Source: Myxococcales bacterium (GTDB taxonomy: Bacteria; Myxococcota_A; Polyangia; Fen-1088). From it: 64,000 nucleotides of DNA. Under the pieces are notes generated by a model. That model ran no database searches. It was given only the letters and a program-made list of their open reading frames with translations, and was not told the origin of the DNA. A program made the position numbers and the translations under genes. The stretch is from assembly GCA_003142855.1 (NCBI GenBank), contig PLNW01000122.1, positions 23,598 to 87,597 of the forward strand, in the 5' to 3' direction. Positions 1-9,935 of this stretch are shown piece after piece. Position 1 is the stretch's first letter; each line of letters starts with the position of its first letter.

Positions 1-399
1 ACCGACCCGGTGGTCGATGCCGCGCGCGCGTGCCTGGATGGCCACATCGTACTGGCGCGCAAGCTGGCGCAACGGGGCCACTTCCCGGCCGTCGACCTGC
101 TCGGCAGCGTAAGCCGGGTCATGAACGATATCGTGTCAGCCGGCCATCGCGATCTGGCGCAGGAAGCGCGCGAGGTTTTGGCCGCATACCGGGAGACAGC
201 GGATCTCATCGAGGTGGGCGCGTACGTCGCTGGCACCAATGCGCGCGTCGACCGCGCTCTTCGCTGCATCAATGAAGTCAACAGCGTGCTTCGCCAGGGC
301 CCGGAGGAACGTTTCACGCTGGAGCAGACCTTGGCCGAGCTTAAGCGCGCGCTGGACGGGCCGCCTGCCGCGGCTCCGGCCAAGCAGGGAGTGCCATGA
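1..399 (+). CDS. fliI: Flagellar export ATPase FliI, C-terminal part (cut by window edge)
   Basis: The open frame runs in from base 1, so the first listed ATG (base 10) is not the true start. The 132 visible residues match the C-terminal domain of FliI, the ATPase that energises flagellar type III export: RGHFPAVDLL followed by the SVSRVMNDI and VGAYVAGTNARVDRAL stretches. The catalytic Walker motifs lie upstream of the window. Its stop overlaps the next start (ATGA), so the genes are translationally coupled. In many bacteria fliJ follows fliI; here a MotE-like gene does. Confidence 0.93.
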   Translation, partial: TDPVVDAARACLDGHIVLARKLAQRGHFPAVDLLGSVSRVMNDIVSAGHRDLAQEAREVLAAYRETADLIEVGAYVAGTNARVDRALRCINEVNSVLRQGPEERFTLEQTLAELKRALDGPPAAAPAKQGVP

Positions 400-1229
400 C
401 GACAATGCTGTTGCATCTATGGTTGCTCGCGGCCAGCGCGGCCGCCGCGCCGGACACCAGCCTCACGCCGCCGCCGCTCACACCTACGGTGGAAGGGCCG
501 GCTGCACCTTCCCCGGCGCCACCGCCCCTGCCCACACTGCCCGGCCTCCCCGGATCAGCGGCAGGCTCGGGCGCCGGCGCTGCCTCGGGACGAGCGCGCG
601 CGCCGGAAGCAAACCCGGTTGATGGACAGAAGGCCGCTACGCAGAAGCGTGATGCGAAATCTGACGGCTCCGCTCGACTCGGCGGCGACAAAAGCACGCG
701 CACGCCTAGCAAACGACCCGCCAAACCCGTCCTGCCCACGTTGACCCCCACGGCTCTCAAAGGCGAGTTGCACCAGACGCTGGCCAAACCGGGCGAGGCG
801 CCCGTGCCGGTTACCGATCGGGCGCGTCTCGAGCAGTTGGCATCGGAGATCGCCCATGCGCGTGAGGCGCTCCGGCAGGAGACGGCCCGCCTGGAGGCGC
901 TTGTCAAACAGGTCGGTCCGTGCGGCGAGGCTCGCAGTTCGTCGAGCGAGATCGACCCTGCTGCGGCTGCAGCAGCAACGGCGGCCAAAGAGGCGGCTCG
1001 CGAGCAGCTGGACAGCGTGTCCAAGGCTTTGAAAGGCATGAAGCCCGAACAAGCAGCGGCGGTGGTGTCGCTGCTGGATCACCGTCTGGCTGGCGAGGTT
1101 CTGCGTCGCATGCGGCCCGCCGACGCCGGGGCTTTGATGGGCTACTTGAAACCGGAGGTGGCCGCCGGGCTGGCCACCGAGATCGCAACCCGCAAGCCGA
1201 CCCTGGCCAAGAAGGGAACCGCCCCATGA
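396..1229 (+). CDS. MotE-like flagellar protein with C-terminal MgtE_N-type domain
   Basis: 277 residues. An N-terminal hydrophobic stretch (LWLLAASAAAAP, residues ~6-19) looks like a signal peptide or membrane anchor. A Pro/Ala-rich segment follows, then a helical coiled-coil region (~140-175), and finally a conserved domain, KALKGMKPEQAAAVVSLL...RMRPADAGALM, typical of MotE/FlbB proteins that help stator or export function. It sits between fliI and fliK with ATGA overlaps on both sides. The family call rests on the C-terminal domain and position; the exact role is inferred. Confidence 0.7.
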   Translation: MTTMLLHLWLLAASAAAAPDTSLTPPPLTPTVEGPAAPSPAPPPLPTLPGLPGSAAGSGAGAASGRARAPEANPVDGQKAATQKRDAKSDGSARLGGDKSTRTPSKRPAKPVLPTLTPTALKGELHQTLAKPGEAPVPVTDRARLEQLASEIAHAREALRQETARLEALVKQVGPCGEARSSSSEIDPAAAAAATAAKEAAREQLDSVSKALKGMKPEQAAAVVSLLDHRLAGEVLRRMRPADAGALMGYLKPEVAAGLATEIATRKPTLAKKGTAP

Positions 1230-3529
1230 AGCTCGTCGCCGCTGCTCTTGCGCAGCCCCAGTCCGAAACGGTTTCCCTTGGTTCTGGCAACGCTTCTGGT
1301 CGCGAGCGGGACAGCAACTTCGCCCAGCTGCTGCGAGGGTCGCTCGGCAAGTTGCAAGGGAACTCTTCGTCGCCAGCGCGGGCGACAACGCAGGAAACGC
1401 GGCCGGAGGGGACAGTGACGGCGGTTCAACTTCGCAGCTCGGGCGCGACTGAGTCCAGGGCGCCGGCCACCCCCTTCGGAGACTTCGGGGCCAACACCCC
1501 ACCCCGCCTCCCCTCGCACGCTTCGCGCGCGCCCCTCGCGGCCACGACCACGGCTACGACTACGACTCACCTTTTCGGGGACTATGCCGCCAGCAACGCA
1601 CGACCCGCACCGATCCCGCGGACAGCCGCACAGCCGACCGCCGCCGCCATTCCACGTGCGGCTGGCGACTTGGCAGAATTGCGCTCGCTGGAATTGGAAG
1701 GCACGGGCACGGGCATAGTGATCACGACCTCCGCGACCCTGGGCGGACGCCTCATGGTGGTGGAAAGGGAAGCATCGTCACCTGCGCCAGCCACGATTTC
1801 CACAGCGAAGGCCGATACCGCGAGCGCGGCCGATAGTCTTGCGCGGGCCGCGCTGGTACCTGCGCCGGCCACGACTGCGGCCTCAGCCACGACCGCGGCC
1901 ACGGCTAGTGGATCGAGTGCAGTTCATGCCTTTGCACGGATGGCGCTGGCTCCTGCGCCGGCCACGACTACGGCCACGACAACTCCTGATGACTCGGGTG
2001 CGGCTCATCGCTTTGCACGGATCGCGCCGGCTTCTGCGCCGACCTCCCCCTTCGGGGACTTCGGGTCCGACACCACGCCCTGCCTCCCCGCGCGCGCTTC
2101 GCGCGCGCCCCTCGCCCCCTTCGGAGACTTCGGGTCCGACACCACGCCCTGCCTCCCCGCGCGCGCTTCGCACGCGCCCCTCGCGGCCACGACCACCACC
2201 ACGGCTAGTGGATCGAGCTCGGCCCAGAGCTTTTCACAATCCACGGCGGATTCTCTGACGGCCCCCACGACTGGTGGATCGAATGCGGTTCATGCCTTTG
2301 CACGGATCGCGCTGGCTTCCGTGCCGACCACAGCCACGGCCACGACCGCCACCACGGCTAGTGGATCGAGTGCGGCTCAGAGCTCTGCACGAACCGCCGC
2401 GCATTCTGCGGCGACCACGACCACGACCACGACCACGGCACCGGCACCGGCCACCGCCACGGTCACGGCTCCGGCACCGGCCGCCGCTGCCGATGCCGAT
2501 GTCGCACCACTCACTGCTCAGGCTGGGCAACCCGCCGAGCTAGCCCAGGCAACACACGACGATTCCGCCGCATCGAATAGCGCACCGCCGCTGGTAGCTG
2601 GTGCGACCTCTCGTCCTGCCAAGCCCGCATCGGCTGCCCCACAGCCTGCTGCCCCGATGACAATTGTGAACGCCCAACCCGCCGCCGATGCGAAGGCGCC
2701 AACCGGGCCGGCCCCTCAGCCCTGGGCCGAGACGCGCGATCGAATCAGCGCGGCCCACTCGCAAGAACGCCCGCGTGCACAAGACAGCACCGATGATTCC
2801 AGCCCGGCGCCGTCCCCATCGCTGGCCATCTTCGGCGCGGCCGCGAATCCCATCACGCCTGCTGTCCATACCCACAACCTACACGCAAGCGAGAGGACCG
2901 CAGTTTCAGAGAATCCCCACGCGCTGCCGACCAGCGATAGCAAGCAGACCGCGGACCATGCGGCCCCTGCCTTGTCAGTGCCCGCCCAGACAACACACCA
3001 ACCTGGCCAGAGCGGTCTTCGGGCTGAGGCGCAGGTGACCACGACTTTGCCGCAGGCCCTGCCGCAGGTCACGCTGCCACTTCCTACCCCGGCGACCAGC
3101 GCGGTAGCCGCCGACCTTCGCGCCGCCGTTCACCTTCCGGCCCAGGCTGCACCTCTGGCCGCCCAGGCGGCGCGCGACGACGGACTTAGCATGACCGTAC
3201 TGCCGCATGCCGCGCACATGGCCATCGAATCGCCGGACGGGGATCTGGATTTGCACATGCGCGTGCGACAGGGCAGCGCCGAGATCACGGTGGGCGGATC
3301 CATGGCGCACCTCTTCGATACGCGCGCGCCCGAGGCCCGCGCGGCCCTGGCGGGCGAAGGTCTTGCCTTGGGTCGTTTCGATTCTGGCCAACAAGGTGGC
3401 GGGCAGCAGAACCAGCCGACGCCCGAAACCCCAGAAGCGGCAGGCGAATCGCCCACCGCCTACCGGCCCCACCAAACCGCCCCAGTTCCGATCGCGCTAG
3501 GCGACGGCCGCATCCACGTCACTGCTTGA
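1226..3529 (+). CDS. fliK: Flagellar hook-length control protein FliK
   Basis: The ORF track opens at 920, but the ATG at 1226 overlaps the preceding stop, like the other junctions here, so 1226 is chosen (767 aa). The first ~600 residues are low complexity (Thr/Ala/Pro/Ser) with imperfect repeats such as SAVHAFAR. The C-terminal ~110 residues (MTVLPHAAHMAIESPDGDLD, VRQGSAEITVGG) resemble the FliK export-switch domain, in which FliK ends hook growth. FliK N-terminal regions act as a flexible ruler, so repeat expansion could affect hook length. Three 23-codon units coding PFGDFGS.TTPCLPARAS are related to intergenic repeats elsewhere in the window. Confidence 0.85.
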   Translation: MKLVAAALAQPQSETVSLGSGNASGRERDSNFAQLLRGSLGKLQGNSSSPARATTQETRPEGTVTAVQLRSSGATESRAPATPFGDFGANTPPRLPSHASRAPLAATTTATTTTHLFGDYAASNARPAPIPRTAAQPTAAAIPRAAGDLAELRSLELEGTGTGIVITTSATLGGRLMVVEREASSPAPATISTAKADTASAADSLARAALVPAPATTAASATTAATASGSSAVHAFARMALAPAPATTTATTTPDDSGAAHRFARIAPASAPTSPFGDFGSDTTPCLPARASRAPLAPFGDFGSDTTPCLPARASHAPLAATTTTTASGSSSAQSFSQSTADSLTAPTTGGSNAVHAFARIALASVPTTATATTATTASGSSAAQSSARTAAHSAATTTTTTTTAPAPATATVTAPAPAAAADADVAPLTAQAGQPAELAQATHDDSAASNSAPPLVAGATSRPAKPASAAPQPAAPMTIVNAQPAADAKAPTGPAPQPWAETRDRISAAHSQERPRAQDSTDDSSPAPSPSLAIFGAAANPITPAVHTHNLHASERTAVSENPHALPTSDSKQTADHAAPALSVPAQTTHQPGQSGLRAEAQVTTTLPQALPQVTLPLPTPATSAVAADLRAAVHLPAQAAPLAAQAARDDGLSMTVLPHAAHMAIESPDGDLDLHMRVRQGSAEITVGGSMAHLFDTRAPEARAALAGEGLALGRFDSGQQGGGQQNQPTPETPEAAGESPTAYRPHQTAPVPIALGDGRIHVTA
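1471..1539 (+). repeat. 69-bp repeat unit inside fliK, copy 1 (divergent)
   Basis: Begins CCCCTTCGGAGACTTCGG and ends CTTCGCGCGCGCCCCTCGC. It has the same length and phase as the tandem pair at 2047-2184 and codes PFGDFGANTPPRLPSHASR. Its parts match the dispersed intergenic element seen at 56322-56509. Confidence 0.8.
2047..2184 (+). repeat. Tandem pair of 69-bp units inside fliK
   Basis: Two nearly identical 69-bp units abut at 2115/2116, each coding PFGDFGSDTTPCLPARAS and ending APLA. Because 69 is a multiple of three, the frame is preserved. The core (GGGGACTTCGGG, then CGCGCTTCGCGCGCGCCC) matches one half of the dispersed element in the Bat operon. Confidence 0.88.
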
Positions 3530-3540
3530 AGGAGAGCACC

Positions 3541-4239
3541 ATGTCCATAGATACCTCGACAGTCACCAACGCAACTCAAGCTGTGCAACAGCCGGCTGAC
3601 GCCACGGGCTCCAACGAGCTGGGGAAGGACCAGTTCCTGCAGATCCTGACCGCACAGCTTGCCAATCAGGATCCCACTGCTCCCATGGACAGCAACGCCT
3701 TCGTGGCGCAACTAGCGCAGTTCTCTGCCTTGGAACAAGCGCAGAACACCAATGACACCCTCACGCAGATGCTGGCTTTGCAGCAGACGACTGGCCAGAC
3801 CGGAAATGTTTCGGTGGCCGTGGCCGCGGTAGGCAAGCAAGCGTCCTACAACGCCAGTCAGATGACCCTCAGCGCGGGCGGAAGCCTCGGCGTGACCGCC
3901 ATCCTGGCTTCACCGGCGACGAACGTTACCCTGGAAGTTGACGATGCCAACGGAAACCAAGTGCGCAGCCAGCAGTTCGGCGCCTTGGCGGCGGGGTCCA
4001 ACAACCTGACCTGGGACGGGTACAACGACGCGGGTGTGGCTCAGGCGCCCGGAAACTACACCCTCACTGTGTCAGCCACCGACATTTCCGGCAATCCCGT
4101 GTCGGTGACCCAGCAGGCCTCTGGCCTGGTCACCGGCGTCACGTTCCAGAATGGAGCCGCCCAACTCATGATCAACAACAATACGCCTGTCTCGCTTAGC
4201 GACCTCATTTCAATTCAGCAAGTCAACAGCACGCAGTAA
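3541..4239 (+). CDS. flgD: Flagellar hook assembly protein FlgD (hook cap)
   Basis: The ORF track starts at a TTG (3526), but AAGGAG lies 6-7 bases before the ATG at 3541, giving 232 aa. The N-terminus has the FlgD signature LGKDQFLQILTAQL.NQDP followed by AFVAQLAQFSALEQ. The rest (~100-190) fits the FlgD Ig-like/tudor region (LEVDDANGNQV, LTWDGYNDAG). FlgD caps the growing hook and is shed afterwards. It lies between fliK and flgE, the classic hook-gene order. Confidence 0.95.
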   Translation: MSIDTSTVTNATQAVQQPADATGSNELGKDQFLQILTAQLANQDPTAPMDSNAFVAQLAQFSALEQAQNTNDTLTQMLALQQTTGQTGNVSVAVAAVGKQASYNASQMTLSAGGSLGVTAILASPATNVTLEVDDANGNQVRSQQFGALAAGSNNLTWDGYNDAGVAQAPGNYTLTVSATDISGNPVSVTQQASGLVTGVTFQNGAAQLMINNNTPVSLSDLISIQQVNSTQ

Positions 4240-4259
4240 CAAGCAGAAAGGGAAACACC

Positions 4260-5579
4260 ATGAGTCTTTTGACCGCAATGTATTCCAGCGCCAGTGGCCT
4301 TAACGCGACAACCGACGAACTGTCGGTGGTTGGGGACAATATCTCCAACAGCCAAACCGTAGGCTTCAAGGCCTCTCGTACCGATTTTGCAGACGCCATG
4401 ACCCAGGAGATGGTCGGGGGAGCGGGCGAACAAGGCCTGGGCGTTCGCACGCTCACCGTGCAGAAACTGATGGCTCAGGGTTCGTTTACCACCACCAATC
4501 AGGACACCGACGTGGCCATCGAAGGCAATGGCATGTTCGTGCTCAAGGGGTCCTACGGCGGAAGCACCGGCACCTACTACACGCGCGACGGCCAGTTCAC
4601 CATCGACAAGAATGGCTATATGGTCAACGAGGAGGGCCTACGCGTGCAGGGCATGCAGGCTGATACGACCGGCAACGTCTCGTCCGGACTCTTGGGTGAC
4701 TTGCAGGTTGGCAACGCTTCTGCGCCCGCCAAGGCCACCGACGACATCACCGTGCGTGGCAATCTGGATTCCACAGCCACCCCGACCGAGAATCCTGTAG
4801 CCGCAACCGGCTACGCGGGCTGGACCGTGACCGATGCCAAGAACACCTCGAATTTTTCGACCAGCATGGTGGTGTACGACTCGCTCGGCAAGCCGGTGCA
4901 GCTCGACGTCTACTTCTGCATGGATAGTGTAGGCGATTGGCACTATCACGCGGTCACCGACGGCGCCAACCTGACCGCCGGCGTGGCCAATACGCCCACC
5001 GAGGTCGCCACCGGTGAGCTGAAGTTCGACACCGAGGGCAAGCTGGTTTCCAACACCACTACAGCGAATACCTTCAATCCGGTCAATGCCACCAATCCGC
5101 AGCCTCTCACTTTCAATTTCGGGACTGGCACCGCCACGGGCGGTAGCGGCCTGGACGGAATCACCCAGTACGCCGCGGCTTCGGCCATGAGCTTCGTGAC
5201 CCAGGCAGGTTTCACCTCAGGAAGCCTGAGCAAACTCAGCATCGGCAGCGACGGCACGATCACCGGCGGATTCACCAACGGACAGAGCCGGATATTGGGA
5301 CAACTGGTTCTGGGAAACTTCGCGGCTCCGGACCAGCTCGCGCGCACTGGAGGATCCCTCTACCAGGAAACCGTCGCTTCAGGCCCCGGCACCCTGGGAA
5401 CGCCAGCCACGGCGGACCGAGGCAGCATCAGCGCGGGTGCGTTGGAGCAATCCAACGTCGACCTTGCGCAGGAGTTTATCAACATGATCGCGGCACAGCG
5501 TAGCTTCGAAGCCGATTCCAAGACCCTGACCACCGCTGACCAGCTCCTGTCGGATCTGATGATGATTCACCGTCAGTAG
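4260..5579 (+). CDS. flgE: Flagellar hook protein FlgE
   Basis: 439 residues. The N-terminal rod/hook signature is clear: MYSSASGLNATTDELSVVGDNISNSQTVGFK-type. The middle carries FlgE D1/D2 material (VVYDSLGKPVQLDVYF). The C-terminal helix (LEQSNVDLAQEFINMIAAQR...DQLLSDLM) is the usual axial-protein terminus. It polymerises into the hook outside the cell. A purine-rich AGAAAGGGAAA precedes the ATG. Length is normal for FlgE. Confidence 0.97.
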   Translation: MSLLTAMYSSASGLNATTDELSVVGDNISNSQTVGFKASRTDFADAMTQEMVGGAGEQGLGVRTLTVQKLMAQGSFTTTNQDTDVAIEGNGMFVLKGSYGGSTGTYYTRDGQFTIDKNGYMVNEEGLRVQGMQADTTGNVSSGLLGDLQVGNASAPAKATDDITVRGNLDSTATPTENPVAATGYAGWTVTDAKNTSNFSTSMVVYDSLGKPVQLDVYFCMDSVGDWHYHAVTDGANLTAGVANTPTEVATGELKFDTEGKLVSNTTTANTFNPVNATNPQPLTFNFGTGTATGGSGLDGITQYAAASAMSFVTQAGFTSGSLSKLSIGSDGTITGGFTNGQSRILGQLVLGNFAAPDQLARTGGSLYQETVASGPGTLGTPATADRGSISAGALEQSNVDLAQEFINMIAAQRSFEADSKTLTTADQLLSDLMMIHRQ

Positions 5580-5680
5580 CCTTGGGCGCCGGGGCTGTGG
5601 CGATTGTGCCCAGCCCGCCGGCTTTCGGCGCCGGCGCGCCACTTCTCCTTCTCGCAAACCTTTTGCACGGACGCCGACCC

Positions 5681-5914
5681 ATGATCTACGTCACCCGGCT
5701 CGATCACAACACCATGGTAGTGAACGCCGAGCTCATCGCCACGGTCGAAAGTACGCCCGACACCCTCATCACCCTGAACAATGGTCATCAGTTCCTGGTG
5801 CGAGATACGGTCGAGGACGTGGTGGCTCGGGCCATCGAGTATCGGCGCCAGGTCAGCGGCGCTTTGCGCGTGGTTTCAGCGGCGCCCGACCCAGACAAAC
5901 AAGGAAGCAGCTAG
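5681..5914 (+). CDS. flbD: Flagellar FlbD family protein
   Basis: A small 77-residue protein starting MIYVTRLDHNTMVVNAELI. The ATESTPDT..TLNNGH..LV pattern and the short length match the FlbD family found between hook and motor genes in many flagellated bacteria. The ATG at 5681 is chosen because the family begins at this I/Y-V-T-R-L motif; the frame upstream (from 5582) is a GC-rich spacer with an inverted repeat (GCCGGCTTTCGGCGCCGGC). The molecular function of FlbD remains poorly known. Confidence 0.85.
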   Translation: MIYVTRLDHNTMVVNAELIATVESTPDTLITLNNGHQFLVRDTVEDVVARAIEYRRQVSGALRVVSAAPDPDKQGSS

Positions 5915-5917
5915 CCC

Positions 5918-6685
5918 ATGGACCTCACGACAATCGCTGGCGTCGTCGTTGCCATCGGCTTCATTCTCGGCGGGCAACTGCTTGAAGGGGGGCACGTCGG
6001 GTCCATTGTTCAGGGCACGGCCGCGCTTATCGTCTTCGGTGGCACATTCGGTGCAGTGTTGGTCAGCTTTCCTCTGAAGGACGTGAAGCGCGGATTGCAG
6101 CTGGCGGCCATGGCCATGCGGGAGAAGAAGAGCGACCTGGACCAAATCGTTCAGCAGATCGTGGAATTGGCGGGTGTCGCGCGGCGGGATGGCGTCCTGG
6201 CACTGGAACAGCGCCTGCCAGCCCTGCAAGACGACTTCCTCAGACGCGCAGTGGGCTTCATCGTGGACGGCGTGGACGCCATTGTCACGCGCGACGCACT
6301 GGAAACGGAGATCATGCACCATTTCGAGGGAGACACGGTGGGGGCCAAGATCTTCGAGTCCGCAGGTGGCTATGCTCCCACCATCGGCATTCTGGGTGCG
6401 GTGCTGGGGCTGATTCACGTCATGGAGAACCTCAACGATCCCTCCAAGCTTGGAGGCGGCATTGCGGTTGCTTTCGTGGCCACTGTGTATGGTGTGGGCA
6501 GCGCCAACATCCTGTTCCTGCCGTTCGCCACTAAGATCAAGCGCAAACTGGGCCTAGAGAAAGAGCGGCGCGTCCTCATTGCCGAGGGCGTGCTCTCCAT
6601 CCAAGCCGGACTAAATCCGCGCGTGCTGGAAGAGAAGATCCGCGCCTACGCCGGCGGCCACGCCCCGGCTGCCAAGAAAGAATAG
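5918..6685 (+). CDS. motA: Flagellar stator protein MotA
   Basis: 255 residues, starting 3 bases after flbD. MotA topology is visible: two N-terminal hydrophobic segments (~5-22 and 33-52), a long cytoplasmic loop with the charged torque region, then two more membrane segments (APTIGILGAVLGLIHVM and GIAVAFVATVYGVGSANILF). MotA forms the stator ion channel with MotB in the inner membrane. motB follows after a 3-base gap. Confidence 0.96.
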   Translation: MDLTTIAGVVVAIGFILGGQLLEGGHVGSIVQGTAALIVFGGTFGAVLVSFPLKDVKRGLQLAAMAMREKKSDLDQIVQQIVELAGVARRDGVLALEQRLPALQDDFLRRAVGFIVDGVDAIVTRDALETEIMHHFEGDTVGAKIFESAGGYAPTIGILGAVLGLIHVMENLNDPSKLGGGIAVAFVATVYGVGSANILFLPFATKIKRKLGLEKERRVLIAEGVLSIQAGLNPRVLEEKIRAYAGGHAPAAKKE

Positions 6686-6688
6686 CCC

Positions 6689-7465
6689 GTGGCGAAAAAA
6701 CGGGAACACGCTGAGGAACACGAGAACCACGAGCGCTGGCTGGTCTCCTATGCCGACTTCATGACCCTGCTCTTCGCTTTCTTCGTGGTCATGTACTCGG
6801 TCAGCCGCATCGACCAGAAGCGCATGGTCGACGTGGTCAAGGCCATCAAGTTCGCCATGCACTACAAGGGCACGGGCGGCTCTGACACGGTTCCCATTTT
6901 CGAAGGACCGGTCACCGAGGGTGGCTGTGTGACCAACTTGGGGGACAGTGCCCCGAACCACCAGGAGGCTGAGGCCGTCGAGGCGGTGCGCCGCCGCATC
7001 GAGAAGAAGCTGAAGGGAATCCTGCTGGAAAGGCCTGAGAATCCCCCCACCGTGATCATGCACACCGAAGGGCGCAAGCTCATGATCCGCCTGTCAGCGT
7101 CGCACTTCTTCGATCCGGCGCAGGCCGCGATCCGCCCTGAAGTGATCCCTGTGCTGGACGCCATTGCCATCGAGCTGGCGCAGTTCCGCCGGCCCATCCG
7201 CATCGAAGGCCACACCGACGACCAGACCGGAGGACGCACGCGTTTCCGCGACAACTGGGATCTGTCCGCCTCCCGTGCAGCATCCGTGGCCAGCTACATG
7301 CAGGGCGCCCACCACATCGAGGGCAAGATGCTCATCGCCGCCGGTCGCGGATCCACCTGGCCCATTGCCGACAACAGCACGGCCCAGGGCCGCGAAACCA
7401 ACCGGCGGGTCGAGCTGGTCATCGAGGTCAAGCCCGAGGACGCCTTCGAATCCATCGCGCGATAG
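6689..7465 (+). CDS. motB: Flagellar stator protein MotB (OmpA-like domain)
   Basis: 258 residues with a GTG start and AAGAAAG upstream. The single N-terminal membrane helix contains the ion-binding aspartate (SYADFMTLLFAFFVVMY). The periplasmic OmpA/MotB peptidoglycan-binding domain occupies ~140-250 (IRIEGHTDDQTGG, RELSASRA-like RAASVASYM, NRRVELVI). It anchors the stator to the cell wall. It is the last intact gene of the rightward flagellar run. Confidence 0.96.
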   Translation: MAKKREHAEEHENHERWLVSYADFMTLLFAFFVVMYSVSRIDQKRMVDVVKAIKFAMHYKGTGGSDTVPIFEGPVTEGGCVTNLGDSAPNHQEAEAVEAVRRRIEKKLKGILLERPENPPTVIMHTEGRKLMIRLSASHFFDPAQAAIRPEVIPVLDAIAIELAQFRRPIRIEGHTDDQTGGRTRFRDNWDLSASRAASVASYMQGAHHIEGKMLIAAGRGSTWPIADNSTAQGRETNRRVELVIEVKPEDAFESIAR

Positions 7466-9070
<1,605 letters not shown>

Positions 9071-9103
9071 GAAGGAACTCTCCTTAATCGGGTATCGACA
9101 CCT

Positions 9104-9391
9104 CTAGCGCGGCCCTTTAGCGAGATGGCGATAGACCTGGGCCCGGCGACTTGATGCAAGGCGATTCATGTCTCCCACCACGCGTTGTCGCAAGCTGGCC
9201 TCCGCAGCGAAACAGCGTTGCAGCAGTTCGCGCGCCTGTGCGACAACCGCCTGGGATGGCTGCGGCGCCGAGAGGGCACACATGGCTTGCAGGCCCGCGA
9301 GCGCCTGCGCCGCTTCCTCGGCCTTGCCGGCCTGCAAGAGGCGAGCCCCTTCCGCAAGCGTGGTCAGCCAGGGATCGCTGGCCGCCGTCAT
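9104..9391 (-). CDS. Small FliT-like flagellar protein
   Basis: The ORF track opens at 9574, but an ATG at 9391 overlaps the fliS stop (ATGA) and gives a sensible 95-residue helical protein (MTAASDPWLTTLAEGARLLQ). It lies between fliS and fliD, where fliT (chaperone for FliD) normally sits, and is of similar length. No diagnostic motif is readable, so the FliT-like role is inferred from position, size and predicted helicity. Confidence 0.6.
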   Translation of the reverse strand: MTAASDPWLTTLAEGARLLQAGKAEEAAQALAGLQAMCALSAPQPSQAVVAQARELLQRCFAAEASLRQRVVGDMNRLASSRRAQVYRHLAKGPR

Positions 9392-9792
9392 CGGCCCGTG
9401 CCCCCGGCCGCCACCGCAGGCACTGTGGCTTCGCTGGCCACGGCCTGGTCGAATGCCTCGACGATGGGAAGGAACACGCGCTCGGCTTCTTCCATGTACT
9501 GGGCCGACATGCCCCCGATGGCCAGGGTCAGACGCCCCACCACGAAACCGTAGACTGCGTCGAGCTGCTCGCAAAGGCTGGGGGCGAGCTCGTGCTTGAG
9601 CGTGGCCTGCAGGCCCAGCACGATGGAGGCTGCTCGCTCGGCCGCGTCGCCGCCGGTCCGGTAGTCGCCCATCGCGTACGCGGCTTTGCCGGCGCGCATG
9701 TGCCGCAGCGCTGTCTCGAACAGGGTCATCATGATTCGGGGCGCTGATGCCGTGCTGACGTTGGCGTTGGTGTAGACGCGGTAGGCTTTCAT
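9388..9792 (-). CDS. fliS: Flagellin export chaperone FliS
   Basis: 134 residues when started at the ATG at 9792, which has GGAG upstream and begins with the family's MKAYRVYTNANVSTASAPR-type N-terminus; the upstream extension in the track is not FliS-like. The MTLFETALRHMRAGKAA.A helix and later helices match FliS, which binds flagellin's C-terminus before export. It sits between flagellin and fliD as usual. Confidence 0.9.
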   Translation of the reverse strand: MKAYRVYTNANVSTASAPRIMMTLFETALRHMRAGKAAYAMGDYRTGGDAAERAASIVLGLQATLKHELAPSLCEQLDAVYGFVVGRLTLAIGGMSAQYMEEAERVFLPIVEAFDQAVASEATVPAVAAGGTGR

Positions 9793-9855
9793 TGCTTTGC
9801 TCCGGTTGCCGCCTCGTTTGAGATCATCGGTGGGTACTAATCGCATCTATAGAGG

Positions 9856-9893
9856 AACGACCGCCCCGGGCACCCAGCTCCCCAAGGCGGTCG
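9856..9893 (-). terminator. Possible terminator hairpin after flagellin gene
   Basis: Arms ACGACCGCC (9856-9864) and GGCGGTCGT (9885-9893) pair perfectly. They are followed on the minus strand by TCCTCT, only a weak U-tract. The hairpin lies 42 bases past the flagellin stop, so it may end or attenuate the abundant flagellin transcript before fliS. Confidence 0.55.
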
Positions 9894-9935
9894 TCCAAAG
9901 CTCATGTTGCTGTTAGCTTTCCGTTTCTAGTCGGG

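Noticed and set aside
9151-9747. Plus-strand ORFs opposite fliS and the fliT-like gene
   Set aside because: Shadow frames; the minus-strand genes have start signals, family likeness and operon context.
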